A stretch of 56,306 nt of DNA from Collinsella sp. (GCA_019424905.1 JAHYYP010000011.1:1-56306), one strand, 5' to 3'. Counted from the first letter of the stretch, positions 8,973 through 18,118 are shown. Notes: generated from the sequence alone by a model not told the origin. Numbers and translations are program-made.

Positions 8973-9006
8973 AAGGGGGCGGCCCAGACGGGTCGCCCCC
9001 TTTCTT
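8973..9006 (+). terminator. Terminator between PHP gene and rlmD
   Basis: The arms AGGGGGCG and CGCCCCCT are followed by TTTCTT. The flanking genes converge, so it may also help to end the minus-strand rlmD transcript. Confidence 0.85.
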
Positions 9007-9030
9007 GTCCCAAAAATCTACTGAGGTTGG

Positions 9031-10479
9031 TTAGCGGCGTTCGAGGACCGCTACGGTTTCGGTGTGGTCGGTGTGAGGGAACATGTCGACGGGCGTGATC
9101 TTGAGCAGGCGATAGCCTCCGTCGAGGAGCTGGTGCAGGTCGCGCTCTTGGGTCACGGGGTTGCAGCTGATATAGGTGATGCGGCGCGGCTTAAGTGCGC
9201 AGGCAGCTTCGAGGAACTCGGGCGTGGAGCCGGCGCGCGGCGGGTCGATGGAAAGAACGTCGACGCGTTCGTTGTTGTCGGCGGCATCCAGGATGTAGTC
9301 GGTGGCGTCGTCGGCCATAAACCAAGCGCTGCGGGTGAGGCCGTTGAGCTCGGCATTGCGACGTGCGTCGGCAATGCCCGCCGGGTTGCGCTCAACGCCG
9401 AGCAGCATAATGCCGATACCCTTGTTCTGGGCATCTTTAGCTGCGCAAAGACCGATGGTACCGCTGCCACAGTAGGCGTCCATGAGCACATCGCCCTGGT
9501 GCAAATCCATGCCGTCGATAGCGAGCTGATAGAGCAGCTCGGTCTGTTGCGGGTTGGTCTGATAAAACGCGGTGGGGGAGATATCGAATTCGCAACCGAG
9601 CAGCTGGTCGCGCATGCACTCGGCGCCATATACAATGCGGGTTTCCTCGCCGAGGATGGCGTTGCCGGGACGTCCGTTGATGTTTTGGGCGACGGTGACG
9701 ATGTGCGGATTGAGCGCGGCGACAGCCTCAAAGAACTCCTGCGCATGCGGTAAGTCACGCTGGGCGGTCACGAGCGTAACCATGACCTGGTCGGTACGCC
9801 AACCGCAGCGGACGACGGCATAGCGGAGCAAGCCCAGATGCTTGTCCTCATTAAAGGCGGGAATATGCAGCCGCTCAGCTTCGCGTGCGATGCCGTTGAG
9901 AATCTGACGGGCGCCCGGTGCCTCGACGGGGCATTCGGGTACGGCAACGATCTTGTGCGTGCCGCGCTCAAAGAAACCGCAACGGACGGCGTCCTCCTTA
10001 CCGGGAGCAAAGGGAGTGGCAGCCTTATGACGAAAGCCACGCGGCGCAGGATATTTGCCCGGGTCGCCCAGGGTGACTCCCATACCGCGAATGGGGTCGA
10101 CGCTGATACCCTCGCGCTCGCAAAGAGCAGCAAAAAGCTCCTCCATGGCGGCCTGCTTGGCGGCGAGCTGCTTCTTATAAGGACGATTGAGCGCCGTACA
10201 CCCACCGCAATCTTTCATGATGGAACAAGGAGACTTGGAATCAACGGTCTTGCGCGCAGACGGAGCCGGATTCTTATACGGGCGCTTGGAGCGAGTCTGA
10301 GAAGCCTTATCCTCGCTCCGACGAGAGCCGGGACGCTTGGCCTTAGCCCTGTTCTTGGTCGATTTGCTTTTTGCAGCTTTAGAAGACTTGGATTTCGAAG
10401 AAGATTTCTCCTCCTTCGACCCCTCAACCGCCTCCACCAAAGCACGACGAGCCCTACGCTCCGCACGAGATTCTGCCAT
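9031..10479 (-). CDS. rlmD: 23S rRNA uracil-5-methyltransferase, RlmD/TrmA family
   Basis: The enzyme methylates C5 of a uridine in 23S rRNA with S-adenosylmethionine. The 482-residue product has, in order, a Lys/Ser/Arg-rich tail of about 80 residues, a CX5CGGC iron-sulfur motif (CSIMKDCGGC), the SAM-binding DAYCGSGTIGLCA, the DPPRAG motif, and the catalytic cysteine in YISCNPVTQERDL. I chose the ATG at 10479 over the in-frame GTG at 10491 because a GGAG site precedes it. The basic tail is longer than in the enterobacterial enzyme and may bind rRNA. Whether it targets U1939 (RlmD), U747, or both (RlmCD) cannot be told from sequence. Confidence 0.9.
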   Translation of the reverse strand: MAESRAERRARRALVEAVEGSKEEKSSSKSKSSKAAKSKSTKNRAKAKRPGSRRSEDKASQTRSKRPYKNPAPSARKTVDSKSPCSIMKDCGGCTALNRPYKKQLAAKQAAMEELFAALCEREGISVDPIRGMGVTLGDPGKYPAPRGFRHKAATPFAPGKEDAVRCGFFERGTHKIVAVPECPVEAPGARQILNGIAREAERLHIPAFNEDKHLGLLRYAVVRCGWRTDQVMVTLVTAQRDLPHAQEFFEAVAALNPHIVTVAQNINGRPGNAILGEETRIVYGAECMRDQLLGCEFDISPTAFYQTNPQQTELLYQLAIDGMDLHQGDVLMDAYCGSGTIGLCAAKDAQNKGIGIMLLGVERNPAGIADARRNAELNGLTRSAWFMADDATDYILDAADNNERVDVLSIDPPRAGSTPEFLEAACALKPRRITYISCNPVTQERDLHQLLDGGYRLLKITPVDMFPHTDHTETVAVLERR

Positions 10480-10586
10480 CAATAACTCCACTTATTCATG
10501 AATTAAAGCTGCAAGTATTGTACCGTGCCAAGCCAGCAGACGATATGCAAGCGGTTTATTCGTGTCAGTGATAAGCCCAACGACGG

Positions 10587-10725
10587 TTGCCCGCCGCGTG
10601 AGGGGTGTGGGGGTTAAGTTTATCGCGAGTTCCGCACGAACAGGAGGCCACTTAATGTGGCCTCCGTCGTGAGCAGGACTGTAGAGCAGGAAACTTAACC
10701 CCCACACCCCTCACGCGGCGGGCAA
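10587..10725. repeat. Long hairpin element, copy A (69-nt core, 35-bp arms)
   Basis: Arms at 10587-10621 and 10691-10725 are perfect 35-bp inverted repeats around a 69-nt core (10622-10690). The core contains its own hairpin (GGAGGCCAC, TTAAT, GTGGCCTCC). The same core, about 90% identical, recurs on the minus strand at 51922-51990, but with completely different arms that are again complementary to each other. I see no coding capacity. Confidence 0.9.
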
Positions 10726-10732
10726 ACTCGCC

Positions 10733-10761
10733 TTGTGCTCTATCACGCTAAAGTGTATGAT
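10733..10761 (+). promoter_or_regulatory. Sigma-70-type promoter of the amino-acid ABC operon
   Basis: TTGTGC (-35) and TATGAT (-10) are separated by 17 bp, ending 56 bp before the ATG of the binding-protein gene. The position and match are good; no operator is evident. Confidence 0.6.
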
Positions 10762-10817
10762 TCTGAACGTTACATGACTCACTTTACCTAACTAAAGTGC
10801 CACCAAGGGGGAACACC

Positions 10818-11666
10818 ATGAATACCGATATGTCTCGTCGTCAGTTTGTTGGTCTAGCCGGCTCGCTCGCCATGGTGCTTGGCCTTGGTCTTGTCGGTTG
10901 CGGCGGTGGTGCCGATAAGGGTTCCGCTGCAGCCAAGGACGTGAAGGGCGCTGCGGAGTCCAAGAAGCTCGTGGTGGGCTTTGATAAGTCCTATCCTCCG
11001 TACGGCTTTGTGGGCGACGATGGCGAGTACACCGGCTTTGATCTCGATCTGGCCAAGGCTGTTGCCGATAAGCAGGGCTGGGAGGTCAAATACGAGGCCA
11101 TCGACTGGGACGCCAAGGATACGCTGCTTAACTCGGGCGCCATCAACTGCATCTGGAACGGCTTTACCATGGAGGGCCGTGAGGACGACTACACGTTCTC
11201 CGAGCCGTACATGCTCAACGAGCAGGTGCTGGTGGTAAAGAAAGATGCGGGCATCAAGGGCTGGGACGATCTTGCCGGCAAGACTGTGATTACCCAGACT
11301 GATTCCGCTGCGCAGGACGTGCTTGAGGGTGACCAGAAGGATCTGGCGGCGACGTTTGCCACGCTCGACACGATCGGCGAGTACAACACGGCCTTTATGC
11401 AGCTCGAGAGCGGCGCGGTCGATGCCGTGGCTTGCGACCTTTCGATTGCCCAGTATCAGCTTGCCGCCAAGCCCGATGCCTATACGCAGCTTGATGAGCC
11501 GCTGTCCAGCGAGCACTACGCCGTCGGCTTTAAGAAGGGCGACACCAAGTCGGCCGACGCCGTGACCGAGTCGCTCAAGGCGCTCTACGAGGACGGCACG
11601 GTTAAGGACCTGTGCGACAAGTATTCAAGCTATGGTCTATCTTTCGATAATTGGGTGCTCAAGTAA
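10818..11666 (+). CDS. Amino-acid ABC transporter substrate-binding lipoprotein
   Basis: The 282-residue protein is a family-3 solute-binding protein that delivers a polar amino acid to the permease encoded next. It starts MNTDMSRRQFVG, a twin-arginine-like signal, and has a lipobox LVGC with Cys28, so it is probably exported by Tat or Sec and lipid-anchored outside the membrane. The mature part shows family motifs such as YPPYGFVGDDGEYTGFDLDLAKAV. The ATG at 10818 follows a GGGGGAA site. It is the first gene of a three-gene importer operon. The substrate (cystine, glutamine or another amino acid) cannot be fixed by sequence alone. Confidence 0.93.
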   Translation: MNTDMSRRQFVGLAGSLAMVLGLGLVGCGGGADKGSAAAKDVKGAAESKKLVVGFDKSYPPYGFVGDDGEYTGFDLDLAKAVADKQGWEVKYEAIDWDAKDTLLNSGAINCIWNGFTMEGREDDYTFSEPYMLNEQVLVVKKDAGIKGWDDLAGKTVITQTDSAAQDVLEGDQKDLAATFATLDTIGEYNTAFMQLESGAVDAVACDLSIAQYQLAAKPDAYTQLDEPLSSEHYAVGFKKGDTKSADAVTESLKALYEDGTVKDLCDKYSSYGLSFDNWVLK

Positions 11667-12319
11667 TGTCTATTCAGGTCATGATACAGATGCTTGGCCA
11701 GGGTTTCTTGGTCAGTTTGCAGTTGTTTGTGCTGACGCTGTTGGGGTCGATTCCGCTGGGAATCCCCGTGGCGTTTATGCGCATGAGCAAAATCGCGCCG
11801 CTTCGCTGGATCGCGCGCATCTATATCTCGGTCATGCGCGGCACGCCGCTCATGCTGCAGATGTTTGCCATCTACTTTGCCCCGTACTACGTGTTTGGCA
11901 TTTCGCTCACGCCCGATTCCAAGTGGACGGCGTGCGTCGTGGCGTTCATCATCAACTACGCCGGCTATTTTGCCGAGATCTATCGATCGGGCCTGCAGTC
12001 CATTCCGCGCGGTCAATATGAGGCCGCCGAGGTGCTGGGCTACTCGCGCATGCAGACGTTTCTGTATATCGTGATGCCGCAGGTCACCAAGCGTATTCTG
12101 CCGGCGATGGGCAACGAGATCATCACACTGGTCAAGGACACGTCGCTGGCGTTTGCCATTGGCGTGGGTGAGATGTTCTCGACGGCCAAGGCGCTGGTCG
12201 CCTCGCAGGTGAGCATGGTGCCGTTTGCAATCGCGGCGCTGATCTACTGGGTCTTTAACTTCGTCGTCGAGATGCTGCTGGGCGCTGCCGAGAAAAAATT
12301 GGATTACTACCATGATTAA
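11666..12319 (+). CDS. Amino-acid ABC transporter permease
   Basis: This 217-residue HisM/GlnP-type permease has about five hydrophobic segments and the EAA loop that docks the ATPase (EAAEVLGYSRMQTFLYIVMPQ). Its ATG overlaps the TAA of the binding-protein gene (TAATG), which indicates translational coupling. The family member normally acts as a homodimer in the membrane with two copies of the downstream ATPase. An in-frame start five codons upstream is possible but less likely. Confidence 0.93.
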   Translation: MSIQVMIQMLGQGFLVSLQLFVLTLLGSIPLGIPVAFMRMSKIAPLRWIARIYISVMRGTPLMLQMFAIYFAPYYVFGISLTPDSKWTACVVAFIINYAGYFAEIYRSGLQSIPRGQYEAAEVLGYSRMQTFLYIVMPQVTKRILPAMGNEIITLVKDTSLAFAIGVGEMFSTAKALVASQVSMVPFAIAALIYWVFNFVVEMLLGAAEKKLDYYHD

Positions 12320-13076
12320 TTCGGTAATGAATATATCGAACGCGCGTAAGGCGTTTGGCGGCAATGAGGTGCTCAAGGATATCTCGCTTGAGGTGAAGCG
12401 TGGCGAGGTCGTGGCGATTATCGGACCTTCGGGTGGCGGCAAGTCCACGCTGCTGCGGTGTGCCACGCTGCTCGAGACACTCGACGGAGGCTCGCTCTCG
12501 TTTGGAGACCTTGCCGTTGCGACGGATGCGGGGCTGGGTGCGGTATATGCGAAAGGCGACGTGCCCAAACAGGCGCGCTCGCGATTTGGCCTGGTGTTTC
12601 AGAACTACAATCTGTTTCCGCACTATACCGTGATGAAAAACATCACCGATGCGCCGATTCGCGTGCTCAAGCGTCCGCGCGAGCAGGCGGAAGCCCGCGC
12701 CCACGAGCTGATTACGCAAATGGGGCTGACGGGCAACGAGAACAAGGTGCCGTGTGAGCTTTCGGGCGGTCAGCAGCAGCGCGTGAGTATTGCCCGCGCC
12801 CTAGCGCTCGACCCGGAGATCCTGTTCTTTGACGAGCCGACCTCGGCGCTCGACCCCGAGCTGACGGCCGAGGTGCTGCGTGTCATTAAGGACCTCGCTG
12901 CGCAGAATATGACGATGGTGATCGTGACCCACGCAATGCAGTTTGCGCGCGATGTTGCCGACCGCGTGGTCTTTATGGATGGCGGTCGTATTGTCGAGGA
13001 GGGTCCTGCCGAGCAGGTTATCGACCATCCGCGCGAGCAGCGCACGCGTGAGTTCTTGAGCCGTATCGAGGGATAG
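12312..13076 (+). CDS. Amino-acid ABC transporter ATP-binding protein
   Basis: The 254-residue ATPase energises the importer. Visible motifs are Walker A GPSGGGKST, the signature LSGGQQQR, Walker B ILFFDEPTSALD and the switch histidine in VTHAMQFA, all canonical. Its start overlaps the 3' end of the permease gene by 8 bp. The operon ends at a terminator about 35 bp downstream. Confidence 0.95.
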   Translation: MINSVMNISNARKAFGGNEVLKDISLEVKRGEVVAIIGPSGGGKSTLLRCATLLETLDGGSLSFGDLAVATDAGLGAVYAKGDVPKQARSRFGLVFQNYNLFPHYTVMKNITDAPIRVLKRPREQAEARAHELITQMGLTGNENKVPCELSGGQQQRVSIARALALDPEILFFDEPTSALDPELTAEVLRVIKDLAAQNMTMVIVTHAMQFARDVADRVVFMDGGRIVEEGPAEQVIDHPREQRTREFLSRIEG

Positions 13077-13109
13077 GCTCAGGTATTTACTCAACTATTA
13101 ATTGAGGCG

Positions 13110-13147
13110 AAGCCGCCGCAGGTCTTACGGTCTGTGGCGGCTTTTTG
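13110..13147 (+). terminator. Terminator of the amino-acid importer operon
   Basis: AAGCCGCCGCAG and CTGTGGCGGCTT form a stem with one bulge, followed by TTTTTG. Confidence 0.88.
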
Positions 13148-13386
13148 TTTGCATCGACGGGGTTCAATAATCGCCTCACAAGCTTGTCTCTTCCTCTCGC
13201 CGCCTGTATTCATACGTGCGCCGAAAGGTATGCATGGACAGTCGCCCGTGAGGGTAGGGTGGTGGCATAGGACATTTGGAGGGTGAGTCGGCTCGGCTGC
13301 CGACCATGCTGCTCCCGGGATGGCACCGACCGCGAACTCTCCCCGTTGGCGTCGCGCATTGCGCGCGGCCCTGCAAGGAGGTCATC

Positions 13387-15462
13387 ATGGGTGCTCCCAA
13401 GACCGGTAACGTAAGGAACGTGGTGCTCGTAGGCCAAGGCGGGGTGGGCAAGACTTCACTCGCCGAAGCCATGCTCCACCTTTCCGGCAAGACCGCCCGC
13501 CTGGGCGGCCACGACGGCACCAAGCCTACGCTCGACTATGACCCTGAAGAGGTCAAGCGTTCATTCTCCATCTCGACGACCATTGCGCCAATCGACTGGA
13601 AGGGCGCGCGCATCAATGTGCTCGATGCCCCGTGCTACCCCGATTTTATCGGCGACGCCTTTGCCGCGATGAGCGTCTGCGAGACGGCTCTGTTTGTGGT
13701 CGACGCCGAGGCCGGCCCGCAGCCTACGACGGTTAAGCTCTGGTATGCCGCCGAGGACCTGCGCCTGGCGCGTGCGGTGTTCGTAAACCGCCTGTCGCGC
13801 TCCGAGGCCAGCTTTGCGACCACGATGGACCTGCTGCAGGAGCGCTTTGGCACGCGCCTGGGCGCCGTGACCCTTCCCTGGGGCGAGGGCGAGGACTTTG
13901 ACGGCATCATCGACCTGGTGCGCATGAAGGCGCGCCATTGCAACGGCACCGAAGCCGTTGAGTCGGAGATTCCCGAGGAGTATCGTGCCCAGGCCGAGGA
14001 GGCCCATGACCATCTGTGCGAGTTGGTGGCCGAGGCCGACGATGAGCTGATGATGAAGTACCTGGAAGGCGAGGAGACACTGACGCAGGAGGAGCTTGAG
14101 GGCTTGCTGTCGAAGGCGATTGCCGAGCGCATCTTTGTGCCGGTCTTTGCGGGCGATTGCATTAAGGAGCAGGGCGTCAACTCGCTGATGGACGACATCG
14201 CGACGTACTTCCCGGCGCCGACCGACTACGGCGAGATGCCGCTTATCGACGGCGATTCGCTCAAGATTTCGAGCGACGATGACCGTCCGGTGGCGTTTGT
14301 GTTTAAGACCCTGGCCGATCCGCAGCAGGGTCGCATCAGCTTTATTAAGGTGCTGACGGGTACGCTTGAGCCGGGCCTTGAGCTGGTCAACGCGCGCACG
14401 CGCAAGGGCGACCGTCTGGCTCACCTGTATGTGATGTGCGGCCGCGACATGACCGAGGTCGGTCACGCCTATGCCGGCGACATTATCGTGGCACCCAAGC
14501 TGGCGGCCGAGACGGGCGATACGCTCTCGATTACCGGCAAGGTCGAGGCTGCGGCGTTTAAGTTCCCCAACTCGCAGTACCGCATTGCCATCGAGGCCGA
14601 GAATCGCGGGGACGAAGAGAAGCTCTACACGTTTATCGAGAAGGCCTGCAAGGCCGATCCGACCATGAGCATCGATCGTGACGAGGAGACCGGCCAGACC
14701 ATTATCTCCGCCGTGGGTGAGGCGCAGGTTTCGGTGCTGCTCAACCGTTTGGAGGACCGTACCAAGGTCGTGGCCAAGAGCGTGCCGATCCGCATTCCGT
14801 ATCGCGAGACCATCCGCCGCACGGCGAGCGCCCAGGGCCGCCACAAGAAGCAGACCGGTGGTGCCGGTCAGTACGGCGACTGCTGGCTGCGCGTGGAGCC
14901 GCTTATTGGGCCCGACGGCACGAGCGACGGCTACGAGTTTGTGGATGAGGTCGTAGGCGGCCGCATTCCGCGCTCGCTGATTCCCGCCGTGGACAAGGGC
15001 GTCCAGGAGACCATGAAGGACGGCATCATTGCCGGCTACCCGCTCACGGGCATTCGCGTGGCTGTGTACGACGGCTCGTATCACAGCGTCGACTCCAACG
15101 AGATGGCGTTTCGCGCGGCGGCTCGCATCGGCCTGCGCAAGGCATGTGCCGATGCCGACCCAGTGGTGCTGGAGCCCATCGAGGAAATTACGGTGACTAT
15201 CCCCGAGAGCTACGCCGGCGCCGTGATGGGCGACATCTCGGCCTCGCGCGGTCGCGTGACGGGCATGGAGACCGATGAGCGCGGCGACACCGTGGTCGTC
15301 GCTCAGGCACCTCTCGCCGAGTTGACGGATTACTCGACGCGCCTGCGCTCTATCACGCGCGGCACAGGTGACTTTACCATGAAGCCCGCTGGCTACGAGC
15401 AGGTTCCCTATGACGTTCAGGCCAAGCTGGTCGAGCGCTATGAGGAGGGTCGCGCCAAGTAG
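13387..15462 (+). CDS. EF-G-like GTPase (EF-G2 type) with altered G motifs
   Basis: The 691-residue protein has the EF-G domain order (GTPase, OB-like domain II, domains III-V). Conserved regions include GKVEAAAFKFPNSQYRIAIE, the domain IV AQGRHKKQTGGAGQYGDC and a domain V SYAGAVMGDISASRGRV. The P-loop is GQGGVGKTS (16-24). The switch II motif, normally DTPGHVDF, reads DAPCYPDF at 80-87, so the catalytic histidine is replaced by Tyr and the glycine by Cys. The base-specificity motif NKxD appears as NRLS. Actinobacterial EF-G paralogues also lack the histidine, but losing the glycine and NKxD as well suggests altered GTP use. An AAGGAGG site fixes the start. The 240-bp gene-free leader upstream shows no clear structure apart from GC-rich inverted patches. 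Confidence 0.9.
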   Translation: MGAPKTGNVRNVVLVGQGGVGKTSLAEAMLHLSGKTARLGGHDGTKPTLDYDPEEVKRSFSISTTIAPIDWKGARINVLDAPCYPDFIGDAFAAMSVCETALFVVDAEAGPQPTTVKLWYAAEDLRLARAVFVNRLSRSEASFATTMDLLQERFGTRLGAVTLPWGEGEDFDGIIDLVRMKARHCNGTEAVESEIPEEYRAQAEEAHDHLCELVAEADDELMMKYLEGEETLTQEELEGLLSKAIAERIFVPVFAGDCIKEQGVNSLMDDIATYFPAPTDYGEMPLIDGDSLKISSDDDRPVAFVFKTLADPQQGRISFIKVLTGTLEPGLELVNARTRKGDRLAHLYVMCGRDMTEVGHAYAGDIIVAPKLAAETGDTLSITGKVEAAAFKFPNSQYRIAIEAENRGDEEKLYTFIEKACKADPTMSIDRDEETGQTIISAVGEAQVSVLLNRLEDRTKVVAKSVPIRIPYRETIRRTASAQGRHKKQTGGAGQYGDCWLRVEPLIGPDGTSDGYEFVDEVVGGRIPRSLIPAVDKGVQETMKDGIIAGYPLTGIRVAVYDGSYHSVDSNEMAFRAAARIGLRKACADADPVVLEPIEEITVTIPESYAGAVMGDISASRGRVTGMETDERGDTVVVAQAPLAELTDYSTRLRSITRGTGDFTMKPAGYEQVPYDVQAKLVERYEEGRAK

Positions 15463-15498
15463 CGCGTGATTTTGTCTGCAATGTAGGTGCTGACGAAA

Positions 15499-15531
15499 GG
15501 GCCGCCCTGGGTAACCGGGGCGGCTCTTTTT
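15499..15531 (+). terminator. Terminator after the EF-G-like gene
   Basis: GGCCGCCC and GGGGCGGCTC pair around a short loop and are followed by TTTTTG. Confidence 0.83.
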
Positions 15532-15589
15532 GATTCCTTGGGGACGGAGGAAAACGGATCATTTAGGCTTTGGGGCAGCTTGGTCGGTC

Positions 15590-16573
15590 CTAGTCTCCCG
15601 AGGCCTGATTGCGGCCGGTGGTGTAGTCGATCTGCACGTGCGGCTGCAGGTTGTAGCAATATACGTGGAAGCAGAGGGTCTTGCCGTGGTCCTCGACCGA
15701 TTGCGCCTCAAGGCGCATGCCACGGCAGACAAGTTCCTCTTCGTTATACATAGGCGTGACGCGGTAGAGCACATGGTTGCCCGTATCGCGAATATAGTTG
15801 AGAATCTGCTCTTCAAACGGCAGCATGCCCGTCTCGTTGAGATAGCGCGTGCCGGTGAGGAGATTCTTGCGGTTGGCGTTTTCGCCGCAGAGCGACCAGG
15901 CGATAAGGTGGCAGCGGTTGTAGAGGCTCTGGCCCGGAATAAAGTCGTAGCGCTGCTGGTGCCAACCGGCAGGATGGATGCGCGAGATATCGCCGCGCTC
16001 GCCTTGACCGAGTGATTCGGGGCCCACGCAGGCGAGCGCTTTGCGGGTGCGGCCCAGGCTGTCGAGCTTGGAGAACTTCTTAAAGCAGCCCTCTTCTGTA
16101 GCGCGCTCGTATTCATCGAGCGTGAATGATGGTGTGCCGAGCGGGTGCGTGCTGTCGGCGCGAAGGGCAACGTAGGGGTTGCCGGCGTAGTCGGGAATGC
16201 TGCTGAGATAAACACCGCGGGCGCGGTTGAGGTCGGGGTTTTCGACCTCGTCGATGGGGGTGGCGGCACTGCCCGCGGAAACGTCGTCATCGGTGTCGGT
16301 CGCGGCGGAATCGGAGCCATCGCCAGAGTCCTGGCTGTTTTGAGGGTCCGCCGCGCTCGCCGTTCCCGATTCGAGCCGAGCGACCAGGTCTGCCTCGTCG
16401 TCGGTGCGGCTGGGACTCTCGTTTTGTTTTTCGGCCAGAGCCGCCGCCTGCTCATCGCCTTGCGGCGACAGCAACTTGGGCGCTCCGTCGAGCGATCCCG
16501 TAAACAGCGCAAACCCCAGCACCACGGCGGTGCCGATGGAAAGTGCTTGCTTGTAGGCGGGCTTGCGCGACAT
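15590..16573 (-). CDS. Membrane-anchored or secreted DNA/RNA non-specific endonuclease
   Basis: The 327-residue protein has an N-terminal hydrophobic segment (about residues 10-25) that can act as a signal anchor, then about 80 low-complexity Ser/Asp/Ala-rich residues, then a beta-beta-alpha-metal nuclease domain of the NucA/EndA type. The catalytic motif, usually DRGH, appears as NRCHLIAWSL, with the general-base His kept. It is followed by ENANRKNLLTGTRYLNE, where the metal-binding Asn is expected. Family members degrade extracellular DNA for uptake, nutrition or biofilm control. The start has an AGGAG site. No competence genes are adjacent. Confidence 0.88.
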   Translation of the reverse strand: MSRKPAYKQALSIGTAVVLGFALFTGSLDGAPKLLSPQGDEQAAALAEKQNESPSRTDDEADLVARLESGTASAADPQNSQDSGDGSDSAATDTDDDVSAGSAATPIDEVENPDLNRARGVYLSSIPDYAGNPYVALRADSTHPLGTPSFTLDEYERATEEGCFKKFSKLDSLGRTRKALACVGPESLGQGERGDISRIHPAGWHQQRYDFIPGQSLYNRCHLIAWSLCGENANRKNLLTGTRYLNETGMLPFEEQILNYIRDTGNHVLYRVTPMYNEEELVCRGMRLEAQSVEDHGKTLCFHVYCYNLQPHVQIDYTTGRNQASGD

Positions 16574-16692
16574 TGAGGCTCCTGGATGGACGGTTGGGAA
16601 TCTACCAGTCTAGCAGGAGCCGGCAAGGGCCGTTCTGTCGAACAAATACTTAAGATTTGAGACAAACGCTACTGATTCATTTGTCCCGCGGT

Positions 16693-17703
16693 CTAGATCG
16701 AGGTGGAGTCGAGCCAGTTGAGCTTGCACTCGAGAATGCGCTGCTCGCCGGGTTCGCTGCTTCCGTCAAGTAGGGCGAGCAGCATCTCGGCTGCTTCGCG
16801 ACCTTCTTGGTCGACGGGCTCGATGATGGTGGAGACGGTCGGTGTGGTGAGATTAGTCCAGTCTTCGCAGTTGAGTCCCAAAAGGCCGATTTGCTGCGGA
16901 AGCAGATGGGCCATTGGCTGGAGGGCCTTGTAGACACGGGGAAGTGCCCACTGATTTTGCACGAAGATAAGGGTTCGCTTGGCGGGATTGAACTTGAATT
17001 TAAAGTATTCAGTGAGCTCGTTGATTGACGGCTTGTTGTGATCGATGGGAATCGCTTTGTAGAGCTGCCCGTTCGCTGCCAGCGCCTCGGCATACCCCTG
17101 AAAACGCTCCATGCGGGTGCGCATTTCGGTCATGTTGGCGGCAATGGAAAAGAAATCTTCGTAGCCGGCGTCGAGGAGTGCCTGTGTGGCGTTGTACACG
17201 CCGTCGTAAAGGTTGGTTTTGATCCAGCTGGTACCTGGGCTATAGATGGCCGCATCGAAAAAGACGACCGGCTTGCCGGCGCGTCTAATGCGGTCATGCA
17301 CGGCTTTGAAGTTTGCCGTGGGCTGGATGATAAAGCCATCGACGCCCAGCGAGAGCATCTTGTCGACGTACATGAGCTCGGTCTCGGGGTTAAAGTTGCT
17401 CGTGCAAACGACCGTCTGGTAGCCCGCGGGGAGCATGACCTGCTCCATGCCATTGAGAACGAGCCCCGCCCATTTGTTGGTGTTATCCAAAATGATGATG
17501 GCAATGACGTGGGTTTGCTTGCCGGTGAGCGTCTGCGCTTGGGCGTTGGGAACGTATCCGAGTTCCTTAATGACGCGCGCGATTTTGTTCTGCGTCTTCT
17601 CGCTAAGCTTTTCTCGTTTGTCGTTGAGGTAATACGAGACGCTTGCCGTCGAGGTTCCCGCCTCTCGAGCGACGTCTGCGATCGTAACGCGCTGTTTTGC
17701 CAC
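16693..17703 (-). CDS. LacI-family regulator of the PTS/transketolase operon
   Basis: The 336-residue regulator has an N-terminal LacI helix-turn-helix (VTIADVAREAGTSTASVSYYL), the YVPNAQAQTL hinge and a periplasmic-binding-protein-like effector domain. A longer frame starts at 17739, but the GTG at 17703 follows a strong AAGGAG site and gives the standard LacI N-terminus. It is divergent from the sugar operon starting at 18119, with a 415-bp gap that holds candidate operator repeats. The likely role is sugar-responsive control of that operon, inferred from position. Confidence 0.93.
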   Translation of the reverse strand: MAKQRVTIADVAREAGTSTASVSYYLNDKREKLSEKTQNKIARVIKELGYVPNAQAQTLTGKQTHVIAIIILDNTNKWAGLVLNGMEQVMLPAGYQTVVCTSNFNPETELMYVDKMLSLGVDGFIIQPTANFKAVHDRIRRAGKPVVFFDAAIYSPGTSWIKTNLYDGVYNATQALLDAGYEDFFSIAANMTEMRTRMERFQGYAEALAANGQLYKAIPIDHNKPSINELTEYFKFKFNPAKRTLIFVQNQWALPRVYKALQPMAHLLPQQIGLLGLNCEDWTNLTTPTVSTIIEPVDQEGREAAEMLLALLDGSSEPGEQRILECKLNWLDSTSI

Positions 17704-17927
17704 AGCGACTCCTTCCGACAGATGAGCATTTTCCAACATGATGACTTTGAGTCTTGGTGAAGGATACGCTTCGGTGAGCGGCTTTTTCCTTTCATATGAG
17801 TATGCAACAAATGCGGCATACGGGTGGGGTCGAAATTTGTGACCGGCATGCGCATCTGCCGTCTACCGAGAAAATCAAATACTTCTTGACTTTTGAAATC
17901 GAGGGCAAAATCGCAGGATTCATTTTT

Positions 17928-17956
17928 GGTTAAACGCATAACTAAATCGCATAACC
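17928..17956. promoter_or_regulatory. Candidate operator repeats upstream of the PTS operon
   Basis: The segment reads GGTTAAACGCATAAC then TAAATCGCATAACC. It contains two direct copies of CGCATAAC 14 bp apart, and the ends GGTTA and TAACC are complementary. It lies between the divergent LacI gene and the operon, upstream of the proposed promoter. Assignment to the LacI protein is an inference. Confidence 0.4.
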
Positions 17957-17989
17957 AACGCTCTGACCTGCGCGTTTACCGAAATAAGC

Positions 17990-18018
17990 TGGCATTAAGA
18001 AAAACGAGCACCTATATT
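17990..18018 (+). promoter_or_regulatory. Candidate promoter of the PTS/transketolase operon
   Basis: TGGCAT and TATATT are 17 bp apart, about 100 bp before the EIIBC start. The -10 is good and the -35 poor, which fits a regulated promoter. The leader then contains a TCCGGAGGCCTCCG palindrome. Confidence 0.4.
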
Positions 18019-18118
18019 GTTCTTGTCGAAAAGACAGCAAGTCCAAACGGCAGGGGATGCTCCGGAGGCCTCCGCAAACGGTGTCTTGCGCACGCAACTC
18101 TATGAAAAGAGGGAAGCA

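Noticed and set aside
13148..13386. A structured leader or riboswitch before the EF-G-like gene
   Set aside because: Only short GC-rich complementarities are visible; nothing matches a known class or a convincing long stem.
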